Of a stretch of 58,333 bases of DNA, positions 41,393 through 49,397 are shown in pieces. How positions within the stretch are numbered: the first letter of the stretch is position 1; each line of letters opens with the position of its first letter. Made by a program: the position numbers and the translations under genes. Source of the DNA: DAOPZJ01 sp964587625 (lineage in GTDB: Bacteria; Bacillota; Clostridia; Oscillospirales; JAKOTC01); NCBI GenBank assembly GCA_964587625.1, contig CAZPLU010000014.1, positions 1 to 58,333 on the forward strand, read 5' to 3'. The notes beneath the pieces are model-generated. The model did no database searches. It saw only the letters and a list, made by a program, of their open reading frames with translations, and was not told where the DNA came from.

Positions 41393-41950
41393 ATGGCGAT
41401 AAAAACGATACGGAACAAAAAGCTGCTGGTGCTGGCCGAGGGAGCGGTTATGGTCGCGCTGTCCGCGGCGCTGAGCTTGCTGCGCATCCCCATCGGCCCT
41501 GAGGGCGGCTCGATCGATTTCGCGATGATCCCGCTGATGGTGTATGCGCTGCGGCGCGGGGTCTTTTCGGGGCTGATGGCGGGCGCGGTGGCGGGGATGA
41601 TCCAGTACTTCACGGAGGGTTACGCGGTCAGCATCTGGTCTATCATCATGGATTATCCGCTTGCGTATATGACGGTCGGACTGGCGGGTCTGATGGCGCT
41701 GAAAAAAAGCCCCGGCGGCTGGGCCGTCGGCGCCGCGATCGGCGGATTCGCGCGCTATCTCGTCCACATCGTGAGCGGCGTGGTCTTTTACGCGAGCTAC
41801 GCGACGCCGACGGTCTGGTTTATGAATACGCCGACGGTCTGGATTTATTCGGCGGCGTATAACGCGCTGTATATGATCCCCGCCATCGTGATCGCAACGG
41901 TTGCCTGCGCGGCGCTGGAAAAACCGTTGTCAAAGGCGCTGATGGAGTGA
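41393..41950 (+). CDS. thiT: Energy-coupled thiamine transporter ThiT (ECF S component)
   Basis: A 185-residue membrane protein with six helices, the substrate-binding subunit of an ECF transporter for thiamine. Family features are IPIGPEGGSIDFAMIPLM, GVFSGLMAGAVAGMIQYF, DYPLAYMTVGLAGL and GFARYLVHIVSGVVFY. The riboswitch upstream confirms thiamine. The start is ATG 41393 with GGGAGG 8 nt upstream. ATGs at 41360 and 41387 are less well spaced. ECF energy subunits are not in this window. Confidence 0.93.
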   Translation: MAIKTIRNKKLLVLAEGAVMVALSAALSLLRIPIGPEGGSIDFAMIPLMVYALRRGVFSGLMAGAVAGMIQYFTEGYAVSIWSIIMDYPLAYMTVGLAGLMALKKSPGGWAVGAAIGGFARYLVHIVSGVVFYASYATPTVWFMNTPTVWIYSAAYNALYMIPAIVIATVACAALEKPLSKALME

Positions 41951-41981
41951 GGAAACTTTAAAGTCAAGAGAAGCGCGTGTA

Positions 41982-42812
41982 TTATCTATAAACAGGGATG
42001 AAGATATCGACATGACAAGCATCTGCGGCCTCATCCCACACAATGTATTGCTCAATGGTGGGCAACTCCATTTGTTTATATTCGCTTTGAGGCATAAACT
42101 CACCATAAATACGTTTCCACGTCTGGCCGAGAACGCCGCCGGAGATGGTGCCTTTTGCGGTGAAAACAAGCCATGTGGCTGAAGGACATTGATAACGGTC
42201 GAATCCTTCCATATCTTTTCCCGCGTATTCGATGCCGCACATATAGTCATTGTTGCCCTCCTGATCGAACCCGAAGCACAGGCCCAAATCACACGGATGC
42301 CCGCCGATTGCCTGTAATCTTTGAGCGGTTCCGTCCGTTTTTACGATTGCCCATGTGCCGCCGCCATAAGGCGTCGTGCGGCGGATGCCGAGCACGTCAA
42401 AGGCCTCCTTGCTCAATACCCTGTAATTCATTTCACGAACCCCCGTGACCATAAAAGTAAAAGTCAGGCGGGTATAGAATTTCAAGACCGCGTCAGACGA
42501 TCTCGCTTCCTGCGGATTGATCCCATGCATACGCTTGAACGCCGAGGCGAATGCGTCCGCTGAATCATAACCGTATTTGACTGCCACGTCCAACACCCGC
42601 AAATCCGTATTTTGCAATTCATACGCCGCGCAGGACAACCGTCTGCGCCGAATGTATTCGGAGAGCTGTATTCCGGTGACGGGAGCAAAAGAACGCTGAA
42701 AAACCGAGTAAGGACACGCCATAATGCGGCTGATTTCCGCAGGATCTATTTCATCCGTCAAATGCTCTTCCAAATAGTCGACGACTTGATTCATTCTGTC
42801 AACCCATTTCAT
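41982..42812 (-). CDS. AraC-family regulator with GyrI-like effector domain
   Basis: A 276-residue regulator. Two AraC helix-turn-helix units fill about 5-105 (EISRIMACPYSVFQRSFAPVTG, VLDVAVKYGYDSADAFASAFKRMHGI). The C-terminal part (about 120-276) is a GyrI/Rob-like binding domain (WLVFTAKGTISGGVLGQTWKRIYGEF, IEQYI). The start is ATG 42812 with GGAGGG 6 nt upstream; a frame from 42836 is less likely. It faces thiT tail to tail. Confidence 0.9.
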   Translation of the reverse strand: MKWVDRMNQVVDYLEEHLTDEIDPAEISRIMACPYSVFQRSFAPVTGIQLSEYIRRRRLSCAAYELQNTDLRVLDVAVKYGYDSADAFASAFKRMHGINPQEARSSDAVLKFYTRLTFTFMVTGVREMNYRVLSKEAFDVLGIRRTTPYGGGTWAIVKTDGTAQRLQAIGGHPCDLGLCFGFDQEGNNDYMCGIEYAGKDMEGFDRYQCPSATWLVFTAKGTISGGVLGQTWKRIYGEFMPQSEYKQMELPTIEQYIVWDEAADACHVDIFIPVYR

Positions 42813-43086
42813 TGCCCACCCTCCTTTCCGACTCAAGAATAGCAGAATGAATCCTTCTGCATCCCGCTTTTTGTGTACAAATATTCACGGGTGCGTGTAA
42901 AAAACGATTATTATTGTACGCCGCCGTTCTACCAATTCCAAATTCCTATACGCGGAGCGCTGGATCGTTCCCGCCGCGCGGATTTCGTTCTTTATCGTTC
43001 CCGCCGCGCGGATTTCGTTCTTTTATGGCGAAAAAACTGGTTCCCCGTTGCCCGTCTACTAATTTCCATTTTCTATTTTCCAATTC
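42813..43086. other. Intergenic region with short repeats
   Basis: No gene. It holds a 30-bp tandem repeat (42964-43023) and AT-rich runs of the type AATTCCAAATTCC (42936) and TTTTCCAATTCC (43075). A related GGAATTGGAAA lies near 58231. Confidence 0.6.
42964..43023. repeat. Two tandem copies of a 30-bp unit
   Basis: The unit starts ATCGTTCCCGCCGCGCGGAT and ends TTCGTTCTTT. It occurs exactly twice head to tail (42964-42993, 42994-43023). Confidence 0.9.
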
Positions 43087-44022
43087 CTAAAATGCGTTTT
43101 CAATCAGGGTGATCTCGTCGCCTAAAATTTCGACGATGTCGAAGCAGAACGGCAGCTTGCAGCCACTTTGGGACAGCCAGTGCAGGGCGGCGGTTCTGAG
43201 GCGGTTCTGCTTTGCCGGCGTGACCCATGCGGCGGGGCGCTCGATGCGGTCGTCCGCACGTTGCTTGACTTCGACGATATGTACGAGGGCGCCGCGTTCC
43301 GCGACGATGTCCAGCTCGCCCTCGGTGACTTTGAAATTGCGGGATAAAATCCGAAAACCGCTGTTTTCGAGAAAGAGCGCCGCGGCGTCCTCGCCCTGCG
43401 CGCCTCGGTTCGCGGCGGGGTGTTTTTCGGCCAGATTTTTTAAAAAGGTCCTGCGGTGGAGCTCGCAGGGGCCGAGCGTGCAAATAGCGTCGTAATGCGC
43501 CTTGACCGGATAGCCGAAATGCTGCTCAAATCCGTAGCCGGGATATTTTTCGGCCATTGAGGTCATGTAGCGGTCCCGGCTGACCTTGGCCAAAATCGAA
43601 GCGGCGGCAATGGCCGCCGATTTGCCGTCGCCCCGCACGATCGTGCGGCAGACGCCCGCGATTCTCGGATGGCGGTTGCCGTCGATCAGCCAGAGATCGG
43701 GTGTGACCGAAAGCTGCGCGGCGGCGCGGCGCATCGCGAGCAGCGACGCCTCGAGGATGTTCAGCGCGTCGATCTCTTTTTCGTCGGAAAAAGCGACCGA
43801 AAAATCGAGGGCGTTTGCGGTGATTTCGTCATATAAAACGTCCCGCCGCTTAGCGGTCAGCTTTTTGGAGTCGTTTAAATACTGCGGCTCGAACCCGGAC
43901 GGAAGCACGCACGCGGCGGCATAAACCCGGCCTGCCAGCGGGCCTCTGCCCGCCTCGTCGAGCCCGCAGACGACGGGAAAGCCCTCGTCGCAGATCGCTT
44001 TGTCGAATTCATAGAACGTCAT
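43087..44022 (-). CDS. rnhB: Ribonuclease HII fused to a YraN (UPF0102) nuclease-like domain
   Basis: A 311-residue fusion. Residues 1-205 are RNase HII, which cuts RNA in RNA-DNA hybrids: GLDEAGRGPLAG (catalytic Asp and Glu), LWLIDGNRH and ILAKVSRDRYM. Residues about 207-311 are a YraN domain of the restriction-endonuclease-like fold: RGAQGEDAAALFLENSGFRIL, GELDIVAERG and VEVKQRADDR with the E/D-x-E-x-K residues. The two genes are commonly neighbours; here they are one frame with no stop between. It overlaps rbgA by ATGA. Confidence 0.93.
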   Translation of the reverse strand: MTFYEFDKAICDEGFPVVCGLDEAGRGPLAGRVYAAACVLPSGFEPQYLNDSKKLTAKRRDVLYDEITANALDFSVAFSDEKEIDALNILEASLLAMRRAAAQLSVTPDLWLIDGNRHPRIAGVCRTIVRGDGKSAAIAAASILAKVSRDRYMTSMAEKYPGYGFEQHFGYPVKAHYDAICTLGPCELHRRTFLKNLAEKHPAANRGAQGEDAAALFLENSGFRILSRNFKVTEGELDIVAERGALVHIVEVKQRADDRIERPAAWVTPAKQNRLRTAALHWLSQSGCKLPFCFDIVEILGDEITLIENAF

Positions 44023-44861
44023 GGCTTTTCAAAGGAGACGGGGCCGAGTTTGCCCGCGCGCAGTTCGTCCAATAACATGATCGCGCAGCGGTCGTAGTCG
44101 TACGCCCCGCCTTTCAGCAGCATTCCGCGCTGTTTGCAAACGCGGTCAAACAGTTCCAGAGGGGTGCCGTCGAGTTCGATTTGATAACGTGTTTTTAACG
44201 CTTCGGGTTCGGTTTGGGACAGATATTCAAGCATTTTTAACGCGAGATCGGCGGTGTCGAGCACCGTGTCCTTGATCGCGCCGGTCAGCGCAAGGCGGAC
44301 GGCGGCGTCCTTGTCCTTGAATTTCGGCCACAAGACGCCCGCGGTATCCAGCAGTTCGAATTCATGGTCGACCGTGATCCACTGGCGGGCGCGGGTGACG
44401 CCGGGGCGATCCTCGACGCGGGCTTTTTTTGCGCCGGCAAGCCGGTTGATCAATGCCGATTTGCCGACGTTGGGGATGCCGCAGACCATCATCCGGACGG
44501 ATTTGGTCATGCCCCTTGCCCCATCCCGCGCGCGTTTTTCGGCGAGCAGCGAAAAAGCGGCCGGCTTGATCTTTTCGATGCCGTAACCGTTCTTGCAGTC
44601 GGTCACAACCACGCCCAAACCCCGCGCCCGGAACTGCTCCGCCCAGGCGACGGTGATTTCCCGGTCGGCGAGATCGGATTTGTTTAGAAGAATCAGCCGG
44701 GGTTTTCCGGCCGCGATGGAATCGATGTCGGGATTGCGCGACGACAACGGCAGGCGCGCGTCGAGCACTTCCGCCACCAGATCGACGAATTTTAACTGTG
44801 CCTCGATTTCGCGGCGGGTCTTGGTCATGTGACCCGGGTACCACTGGATGTCGGTTCTCAT
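44019..44861 (-). CDS. rbgA: Ribosome biogenesis GTPase YlqF/RbgA
   Basis: A 280-residue, circularly permuted GTPase for late 50S assembly. G4 (LLNKSDLAD) comes before G1 (GIPNVGKSALIN) and G3 (DTAGVLWPK). It begins with the typical IQWYPGHMTKTRREI. It overlaps lepB before it and rnhB after it by ATGA each, so the three are translationally coupled. Confidence 0.95.
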   Translation of the reverse strand: MRTDIQWYPGHMTKTRREIEAQLKFVDLVAEVLDARLPLSSRNPDIDSIAAGKPRLILLNKSDLADREITVAWAEQFRARGLGVVVTDCKNGYGIEKIKPAAFSLLAEKRARDGARGMTKSVRMMVCGIPNVGKSALINRLAGAKKARVEDRPGVTRARQWITVDHEFELLDTAGVLWPKFKDKDAAVRLALTGAIKDTVLDTADLALKMLEYLSQTEPEALKTRYQIELDGTPLELFDRVCKQRGMLLKGGAYDYDRCAIMLLDELRAGKLGPVSFEKP

Positions 44862-45412
44862 GAGAACCGCGAAGTCATTTTGTCAAAGGGAAAGAAGCGG
44901 TAAACGACCTTGCCGATCACCGCTTCGAGCTTGATCATGCCGATTTCGGTGAAACGGCTGTCGCGGGAATTGTTGCGGTTGTCTCCCATGACAAAGATAT
45001 ATCCCTCGGGCACGAAAACGGGGTAGACGACGGAGCCCAATTCTGTGGTCGGTTCAAGGGTGTAGGCCTCCTCCAGCGCGACATCATTGACAAGGACTTT
45101 TCCGGCCGCGGCGTCGACGGAAATTTTGTCGCCTTCAAGGCCGATTACGCGTTTTATCAGCGGCTTGTGATAGTATTTGCTGTCGAAAACCGCAACGACA
45201 TCGAGCCGCTGCGGCTCGTAAAAGACATTGGCGGCGAACACGCGGTCCCGGTCTTGAAAGGTGGGCAGCATCGATTCGCCCTCGACCACCGCGTAACGCA
45301 AAAACAGCATTAATACGATCACCAGAATGCCGGTGACCTTGACCATGCTGAGCATGAAATCGGCTAAATTGTAAGAAAATCCGTATCTGGGTTCGCTTTT
45401 TGAATCGTCCAT
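44858..45412 (-). CDS. lepB: Signal peptidase I
   Basis: A 184-residue membrane protease that removes signal peptides of exported proteins. A single helix (about 20-38) is followed by the catalytic Ser in EGESMLPTF, the general-base Lys in IKRVIGLEGDKI and the family box MGDNRNNSRDSR. The start is uncertain. I use ATG 45412 (MDDSKSEP). An ATG at 45436 and a frame to 45472 are possible, and GGAGGG lies 13 nt before 45412. Confidence 0.92.
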   Translation of the reverse strand: MDDSKSEPRYGFSYNLADFMLSMVKVTGILVIVLMLFLRYAVVEGESMLPTFQDRDRVFAANVFYEPQRLDVVAVFDSKYYHKPLIKRVIGLEGDKISVDAAAGKVLVNDVALEEAYTLEPTTELGSVVYPVFVPEGYIFVMGDNRNNSRDSRFTEIGMIKLEAVIGKVVYRFFPFDKMTSRFS

Positions 45413-45472
45413 GCGATAATCCGGTCCCTCCGACATCCCGGCTGAGCAAAATAAAACAGCCGTATATGACAA

Positions 45473-45495
45473 CTGCGGAGACGACGTCCCCGCAG
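45473..45495 (-). terminator. Hairpin after rplS
   Basis: A 9-bp stem with a 5-nt loop (arms 45487-45495 and 45473-45481) between rplS and lepB. The T-run is poor, so it may only attenuate transcription or stabilise the rplS message. Confidence 0.45.
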
Positions 45496-45504
45496 CGTTG
45501 GTTT

Positions 45505-45846
45505 TTAGAGTTTTTCTTTGACTTTGGCGGATTTGCCCACGCGGCTGCGCAGATAGTACAGCTTGCCGCGGCGCACCGCGCCTCTGCGGACGACTTCGAC
45601 GCCTGCGATGTTGGGGCTGTGAATCGGGAACACACGCTCGACCCCGACGCCGTAGGAGATGCGGCGGACCGTGAATGTCTCGGAAATGCCGCTGTTTTTA
45701 CGGGCGATCACCGTGCCTTCGAAGGTCTGGATTCTCTCGCGCTCGCCCTCTTTGATCTTGACAGCCACCTTTACGGTGTCGCCGATCGAAAACTTGGGCG
45801 GCTCGGCCTTGAGGCAGGAATCGGTCATTGTTTTAATCAGATCCAT
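45505..45846 (-). CDS. rplS: 50S ribosomal protein L19
   Basis: The 113-residue L19 protein at the subunit interface (bridge B8). It has FSIGDTVKVAVKIKEGERERIQTFEGTVIARKN and the conserved GVGVERVFPIHSPNI. It heads the rplS-lepB-rbgA-rnhB operon, a standard order in Firmicutes. Confidence 0.97.
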   Translation of the reverse strand: MDLIKTMTDSCLKAEPPKFSIGDTVKVAVKIKEGERERIQTFEGTVIARKNSGISETFTVRRISYGVGVERVFPIHSPNIAGVEVVRRGAVRRGKLYYLRSRVGKSAKVKEKL

Positions 45847-45975
45847 GATAATTTTTTACCCTCCGTATTTACCGGCATTCGTGGCCGGTACGCTGATTAC
45901 GCGTTCGCCAGAGGAATACCTGCGTCAATGTTTTTGGCACCAACCCCCGGCCGGAACCGCCGGAAACAAATGCTA
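45847..45975 (-). promoter_or_regulatory. 5' leader of rplS, possible ribosomal-protein leader
   Basis: About 130 nt from the promoter to the rplS start. It contains ACCGGC/GCCGGT (45873-45893 region) and a pyrimidine- and GC-rich 5' half with more pairing. L19 leaders with autoregulation are known in Firmicutes. I could not match the consensus by eye. Confidence 0.45.
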
Positions 45976-45979
45976 AGGT

Positions 45980-46008
45980 AGTATAACACGGTTTTCGGGG
46001 AAATGCAA
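45980..46008 (-). promoter_or_regulatory. Promoter of the rplS operon
   Basis: Minus-strand TTGCAT (46008-46003), a 17-bp spacer and TATACT (45985-45980). Confidence 0.8.
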
Positions 46009-46060
46009 GCGGTTTTTATGAAGATTTCGAAGACGGCGGGGAGAAAACAACGAAAAGTAA

Positions 46061-46086
46061 CTGCCCGCGTGAAATCGCGCGGGCAG
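46061..46086 (-). terminator. Terminator after the lipoprotein gene
   Basis: A 9-bp GC stem CTGCCCGCG/CGCGGGCAG (46061-46069 with 46078-46086), followed on the minus strand by a T-rich stretch, about 100 nt after the lipoprotein stop. Confidence 0.7.
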
Positions 46087-46188
46087 TCGGATATCAATTT
46101 TACCGTTACCAATCGGCACCGGCAGTCCGAAATTTTTCGATTCACCTCAATTACAATACCGTCTTGCCATTTTAAAAAACATTTGACT

Positions 46189-46749
46189 TCAATTCGCAAT
46201 CTGTGCGAAATTATCCAAATAATTATATACCGAATCGCCACTGTCAAGTTGCATATAAATGACCGGACGGAGATAACCATATACTTCCAGACCCCAAACA
46301 TGATAATAATTCAATGCTCCATCGGAAGAAGATCCGGAAATCATTGCATAATCGACTTCTCCGATTTTGATAAAATCAATATTCCCGAATTCAACATCGG
46401 AATTTTGTGCGGAAAGCCGGTTTTTAATTTGTTCATCGGTAGTATTTTCTAAATTGCTGTATGAAATCCTTATTCGATCTTTTTGATCAACAGTTATATA
46501 GAAAAAAACATCAGCGAACTCAATTTTTGAATTTGCGAGATCTTCGTCATTCGGTAATGAAATACCAGCCCTCTCAAAAACTTCTTCATCTGTAAACGCA
46601 TTCCAGCCCTCTGGAATGGTAAAAGACAGTTTGAAATAATCGTTTGTATAAACACCATCCACAACAATGCCTCTTTTAGGTGATTCGGAACAACCAATCC
46701 CAGACAAAAGCAAAGTAAAAATGATTGCCATTCCAAGGAGTTTTTTCAT
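46189..46749 (-). CDS. Putative lipoprotein of unknown function, AT-rich
   Basis: A 186-residue protein. The signal peptide ends in the lipobox LSGIGC (Cys20). The rest is soluble, mixed alpha/beta and acidic, with YTNDYFKLSFTIPEGW, a pattern seen in many small extracellular clostridial lipoproteins (PsbP/Mog1-like fold possible). I know no function. Its base composition is clearly more AT-rich than both neighbours, and it has its own perfect promoter and terminator, so it looks like a separately acquired unit. Confidence 0.8.
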   Translation of the reverse strand: MKKLLGMAIIFTLLLSGIGCSESPKRGIVVDGVYTNDYFKLSFTIPEGWNAFTDEEVFERAGISLPNDEDLANSKIEFADVFFYITVDQKDRIRISYSNLENTTDEQIKNRLSAQNSDVEFGNIDFIKIGEVDYAMISGSSSDGALNYYHVWGLEVYGYLRPVIYMQLDSGDSVYNYLDNFAQIAN

Positions 46750-46778
46750 TTCAACACCACCTTTATAAATTTATACTT

Positions 46779-46807
46779 ATTATAATATTTATATAAATAA
46801 ATGTCAA
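46779..46807 (-). promoter_or_regulatory. Consensus promoter of the AT-rich lipoprotein gene
   Basis: Minus-strand TTGACA (46807-46802), a 17-bp spacer made only of A and T, and TATAAT (46784-46779). AAAGGTGG serves as the ribosome site. Confidence 0.85.
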
Positions 46808-46836
46808 TATCTGTTTTTGATAATTTTTTATGTAAA

Positions 46837-46854
46837 GAGCGCGGTTTCGCGCCC
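46837..46854 (-). terminator. Short terminator after spoVT
   Basis: A 7-bp stem (46848-46854 with 46837-46843, one G-U) and a 4-nt loop, 7 nt after the spoVT stop, followed on the minus strand by CTTTACAT. A-rich on the other side, so it may work in both directions. Confidence 0.55.
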
Positions 46855-46861
46855 TTTTTGT

Positions 46862-47401
46862 CTACCCCTCGAGCTGGCGGCCCAAAAACGCCGCCGCGAC
46901 GCTGATCATTTTGACGTCGCTGTCTTTTGGAACCGAGCTGTTGTCGTCGGACATCATCAGCACCGCGCCGCACACGTCCCCCGCCGCCAAAATCGGGATT
47001 GCGATCGAGGCGGTGCGTTCGATGCCCTCAATCGCGACCAAATGCTTCAAGCCGGGTTTTGCGATAAACGGCTTGCGCTGCTCCATGACTTCTTCCAACA
47101 GGGGTGAAGCCCGCCGTTCGAGCACTTCTTTTTTGGATACGCCCGACGCCGCAATCACGTGGTCGCGGTCGCAGATGACCACCGGGTCGGTGCTGTTTTT
47201 AAACATCACTTCCGCATAAATGCTCGAGATTTCGGTCAGCTCGCCGATGGGTGAATATTTCTTGAAAATGACTTCGCCGTCGGCGTTGGTAAAAATTTCG
47301 AGTGGATCGCCTTCGCGGATACGCATGGTGCGCCGGATTTCTTTTGGAATGACCACCCGGCCCAGATCGTCGATTCTCCTGACGATTCCTGTTGCCTTCA
47401 T
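46862..47401 (-). CDS. spoVT: Stage V sporulation protein T (AbrB-type regulator)
   Basis: A 179-residue regulator. The N-terminal AbrB swapped-hairpin domain (1-50, MKATGIVRRIDDLGRVVIPKEIRR) binds DNA, and a GAF-like domain (about 60-178) follows. In Bacillus it tunes sigma-G forespore genes. The start is ATG 47401, with GGAGG about 11 nt upstream. The frame back to 47458 is not part of the family. Confidence 0.93.
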   Translation of the reverse strand: MKATGIVRRIDDLGRVVIPKEIRRTMRIREGDPLEIFTNADGEVIFKKYSPIGELTEISSIYAEVMFKNSTDPVVICDRDHVIAASGVSKKEVLERRASPLLEEVMEQRKPFIAKPGLKHLVAIEGIERTASIAIPILAAGDVCGAVLMMSDDNSSVPKDSDVKMISVAAAFLGRQLEG

Positions 47402-47528
47402 ATAATAAATTGCCTCCGAATGTTTAAGATTTTTGCCGCAATATGCGACATTTCCCAATCATTATCTGCAAATTCAGGGCTTTTATTCGACCGATGCTCC
47501 GCGGGCAGATCGATCCGGCGTCCTTTTA

Positions 47529-47557
47529 TTGACACCTATGCGGATTCATGTTAAAAT
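47529..47557 (+). promoter_or_regulatory. Promoter of the large membrane-protein gene
   Basis: TTGACA (47529-47534), a 17-bp spacer and TAAAAT (47552-47557), 64 nt before the start codon. Confidence 0.75.
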
Positions 47558-47621
47558 TATTTGCGGCAATGAAAGGCGCAACAAATCATCAAACCCCGGC
47601 AAAACAAGAAAAGAGCGGAAT

Positions 47622-49112
47622 ATGGAAATGCAAGAAATGCCTGTGAATGTGTTGAAAAAAACGAAAACGAACCGGGACGCGGAGAAAAAGCTCTCTTTTT
47701 TGATTTTTATCCCGTGCCTTTTGATCGGACAAACCCTTGATAACGACATCTGGTTTTTATTAAACAGCGGCAGATATGTCTTGGAAAACGGTCTTCCGAC
47801 GACGGAGCCGTTTACGATACACCAAGGGCTGTCCTTTGTCATGCAGCAATGGCTGTCGGCGTCGCTTTTTTGGGCTGTCTACAGCAAGCTCGGCGCCGTC
47901 GGCCTGTTTGCGCTTGTCACCTTGTTTTACGGGTTGATCATCTTGACGATTTATAAAATTTGTATGCTGATATCGCAAAAGAATTTTCTCGTCTCTTTTG
48001 CCGTCACGCTTACCGTCGGGGTTTTGATCAGTTTCTTTATGCAGACAAGACCGTTTATCATTTCCTCGTTGTTAATCGTTTTGGAGGTCTTTTTCCTCGA
48101 GAGTTTTATTCAAAAGGGGAAACGGGCATACCTTTATTTTTTGCCCTTGCTCTCACTACTCGGGGTGAATTTTCACGCCGCGATGTGGCCGATGCTCTTT
48201 GTCGTTTTAATCCCGTATTGGGCGGATTCGTTTCAATTCCGCTTGGGAATGCTCGAGGGTCAGGGTTATGCGAAAAAGCCGCTTTTTATCGTCTCGGCAA
48301 TCATGCTTGCGGCCGGATTGATCAACCCGTACGGACTCGGCGCGATGCGCTATCTGTTTCAGTCATACGGCCATCCCGAGATCAGCGCTTTGGTTCGGGA
48401 GATGCTGCCCGCCGATATCAACCAGCCGTTCGGCAAAGTCATTTTCGGCAGTATGTTCGCGGTTATTTTGGTTTACGGGTTGTATCAAAAAGGCCGCACC
48501 AAACTCAGATACATCCTGCTCACATTGGGCGTGGCGTTCCTTGCGCTGTCTTCGATACGGGGCTTTCTGTTTTTCGGCATATTCGGCTTTTTCCCGCTGA
48601 GTTTTTATTGCAAGGACATCGAAATCAGGGAAAAAGCGGTTGTCACGGTTCGGCAAAAGAGCATGAAAACCGTTTTGATCGTGTCGCTCTGTCTCATCGC
48701 CGGTTTCGGACTGATTCAAAAATACAATCGGACGGTTCGTTTTGTCTCCGAGCCGGACGGAGCCGGCGCGGTGGATTATCTGCTGGAACACGCGGATATA
48801 CAGACCGCCATTCTCTATACGCACTACGATGTCGGCGGTTATGCCGAGTATATGGGTTTCAAGTGTTATATAGATCCCAGAGCAGAGGTTTTTGTCAAGA
48901 AAAACAACGGCAAGGCGGACATTATGGCGGAGTTTTATCAGCTTCAAAAGGGCTATCTCTATTGCGGGGAATTTTTGCAAAAATACGACTTCACGCATCT
49001 TTTGGTTCCGCGAAACGATATCTTATATGTCTATCTGCCAAACGAACCCGATTATCGGTTGGTCTATGAAGACGGAGAATACCGTCTGTTTGAACGCAGG
49101 GTCAACGGTTGA
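47622..49112 (+). CDS. Polytopic membrane protein of unknown function
   Basis: A 496-residue protein with about ten to eleven transmembrane helices in the first 360 residues and a soluble, extracellular-type C-terminal domain of about 130 residues (YTHYDVGGYAEYMGFKCYIDPRAEVF). The layout, with LNSGRYVLENGLPTTEPFT in the first outer loop and a C-terminal soluble domain, resembles GT-C-fold glycosyltransferases or similar uncharacterised clostridial proteins. I cannot assign activity. The start is ATG 47622, but the ribosome site is weak. It has its own promoter. Confidence 0.8.
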   Translation: MEMQEMPVNVLKKTKTNRDAEKKLSFLIFIPCLLIGQTLDNDIWFLLNSGRYVLENGLPTTEPFTIHQGLSFVMQQWLSASLFWAVYSKLGAVGLFALVTLFYGLIILTIYKICMLISQKNFLVSFAVTLTVGVLISFFMQTRPFIISSLLIVLEVFFLESFIQKGKRAYLYFLPLLSLLGVNFHAAMWPMLFVVLIPYWADSFQFRLGMLEGQGYAKKPLFIVSAIMLAAGLINPYGLGAMRYLFQSYGHPEISALVREMLPADINQPFGKVIFGSMFAVILVYGLYQKGRTKLRYILLTLGVAFLALSSIRGFLFFGIFGFFPLSFYCKDIEIREKAVVTVRQKSMKTVLIVSLCLIAGFGLIQKYNRTVRFVSEPDGAGAVDYLLEHADIQTAILYTHYDVGGYAEYMGFKCYIDPRAEVFVKKNNGKADIMAEFYQLQKGYLYCGEFLQKYDFTHLLVPRNDILYVYLPNEPDYRLVYEDGEYRLFERRVNG

Positions 49113-49124
49113 TACAAATTCGGT

Positions 49125-49322
49125 CTACAGCTTGAATTCGTCTTCCGAGTGCAGGGGGATGAGGCGCTGCGGTTTCGGAACGCGCAGTACGGGATCGTAT
49201 TTGAAACGAAAACAGGCGGTTTTTCCACGCTTTTCAACGCGGCTTTTACAATCGGATTTGCCCGCTGCATAGATACAATAGGCGCAGTTTGGCGGGATTT
49301 TCTTTTCTTTGGATGTTTTCAT
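49125..49322 (-). CDS. Small cysteine-containing protein, conserved in Clostridia
   Basis: A 65-residue basic protein. Cys13 and Cys16 (NCAYC), Cys25 and Cys37 suggest a metal site, followed by the pattern FRFKYDPVLRVPKP and an acidic C-terminus ending EDEFKL. I recall similar small proteins in many Oscillospirales genomes. No function is known to me. It lies tail to tail with the membrane-protein gene. Confidence 0.7.
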   Translation of the reverse strand: MKTSKEKKIPPNCAYCIYAAGKSDCKSRVEKRGKTACFRFKYDPVLRVPKPQRLIPLHSEDEFKL

Positions 49323-49397
49323 GTTGTCCGTCCTTTAAACCGGCGGGTGTCATTTGCGAAACGGCAACGCAGTCCCGATGAGCGTGTGGAAGGTCTT

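Noticed and set aside
47433..47621. N-terminal extension of the large membrane protein
   Set aside because: It runs across the promoter at 47529-47557 and is not membrane-protein-like.
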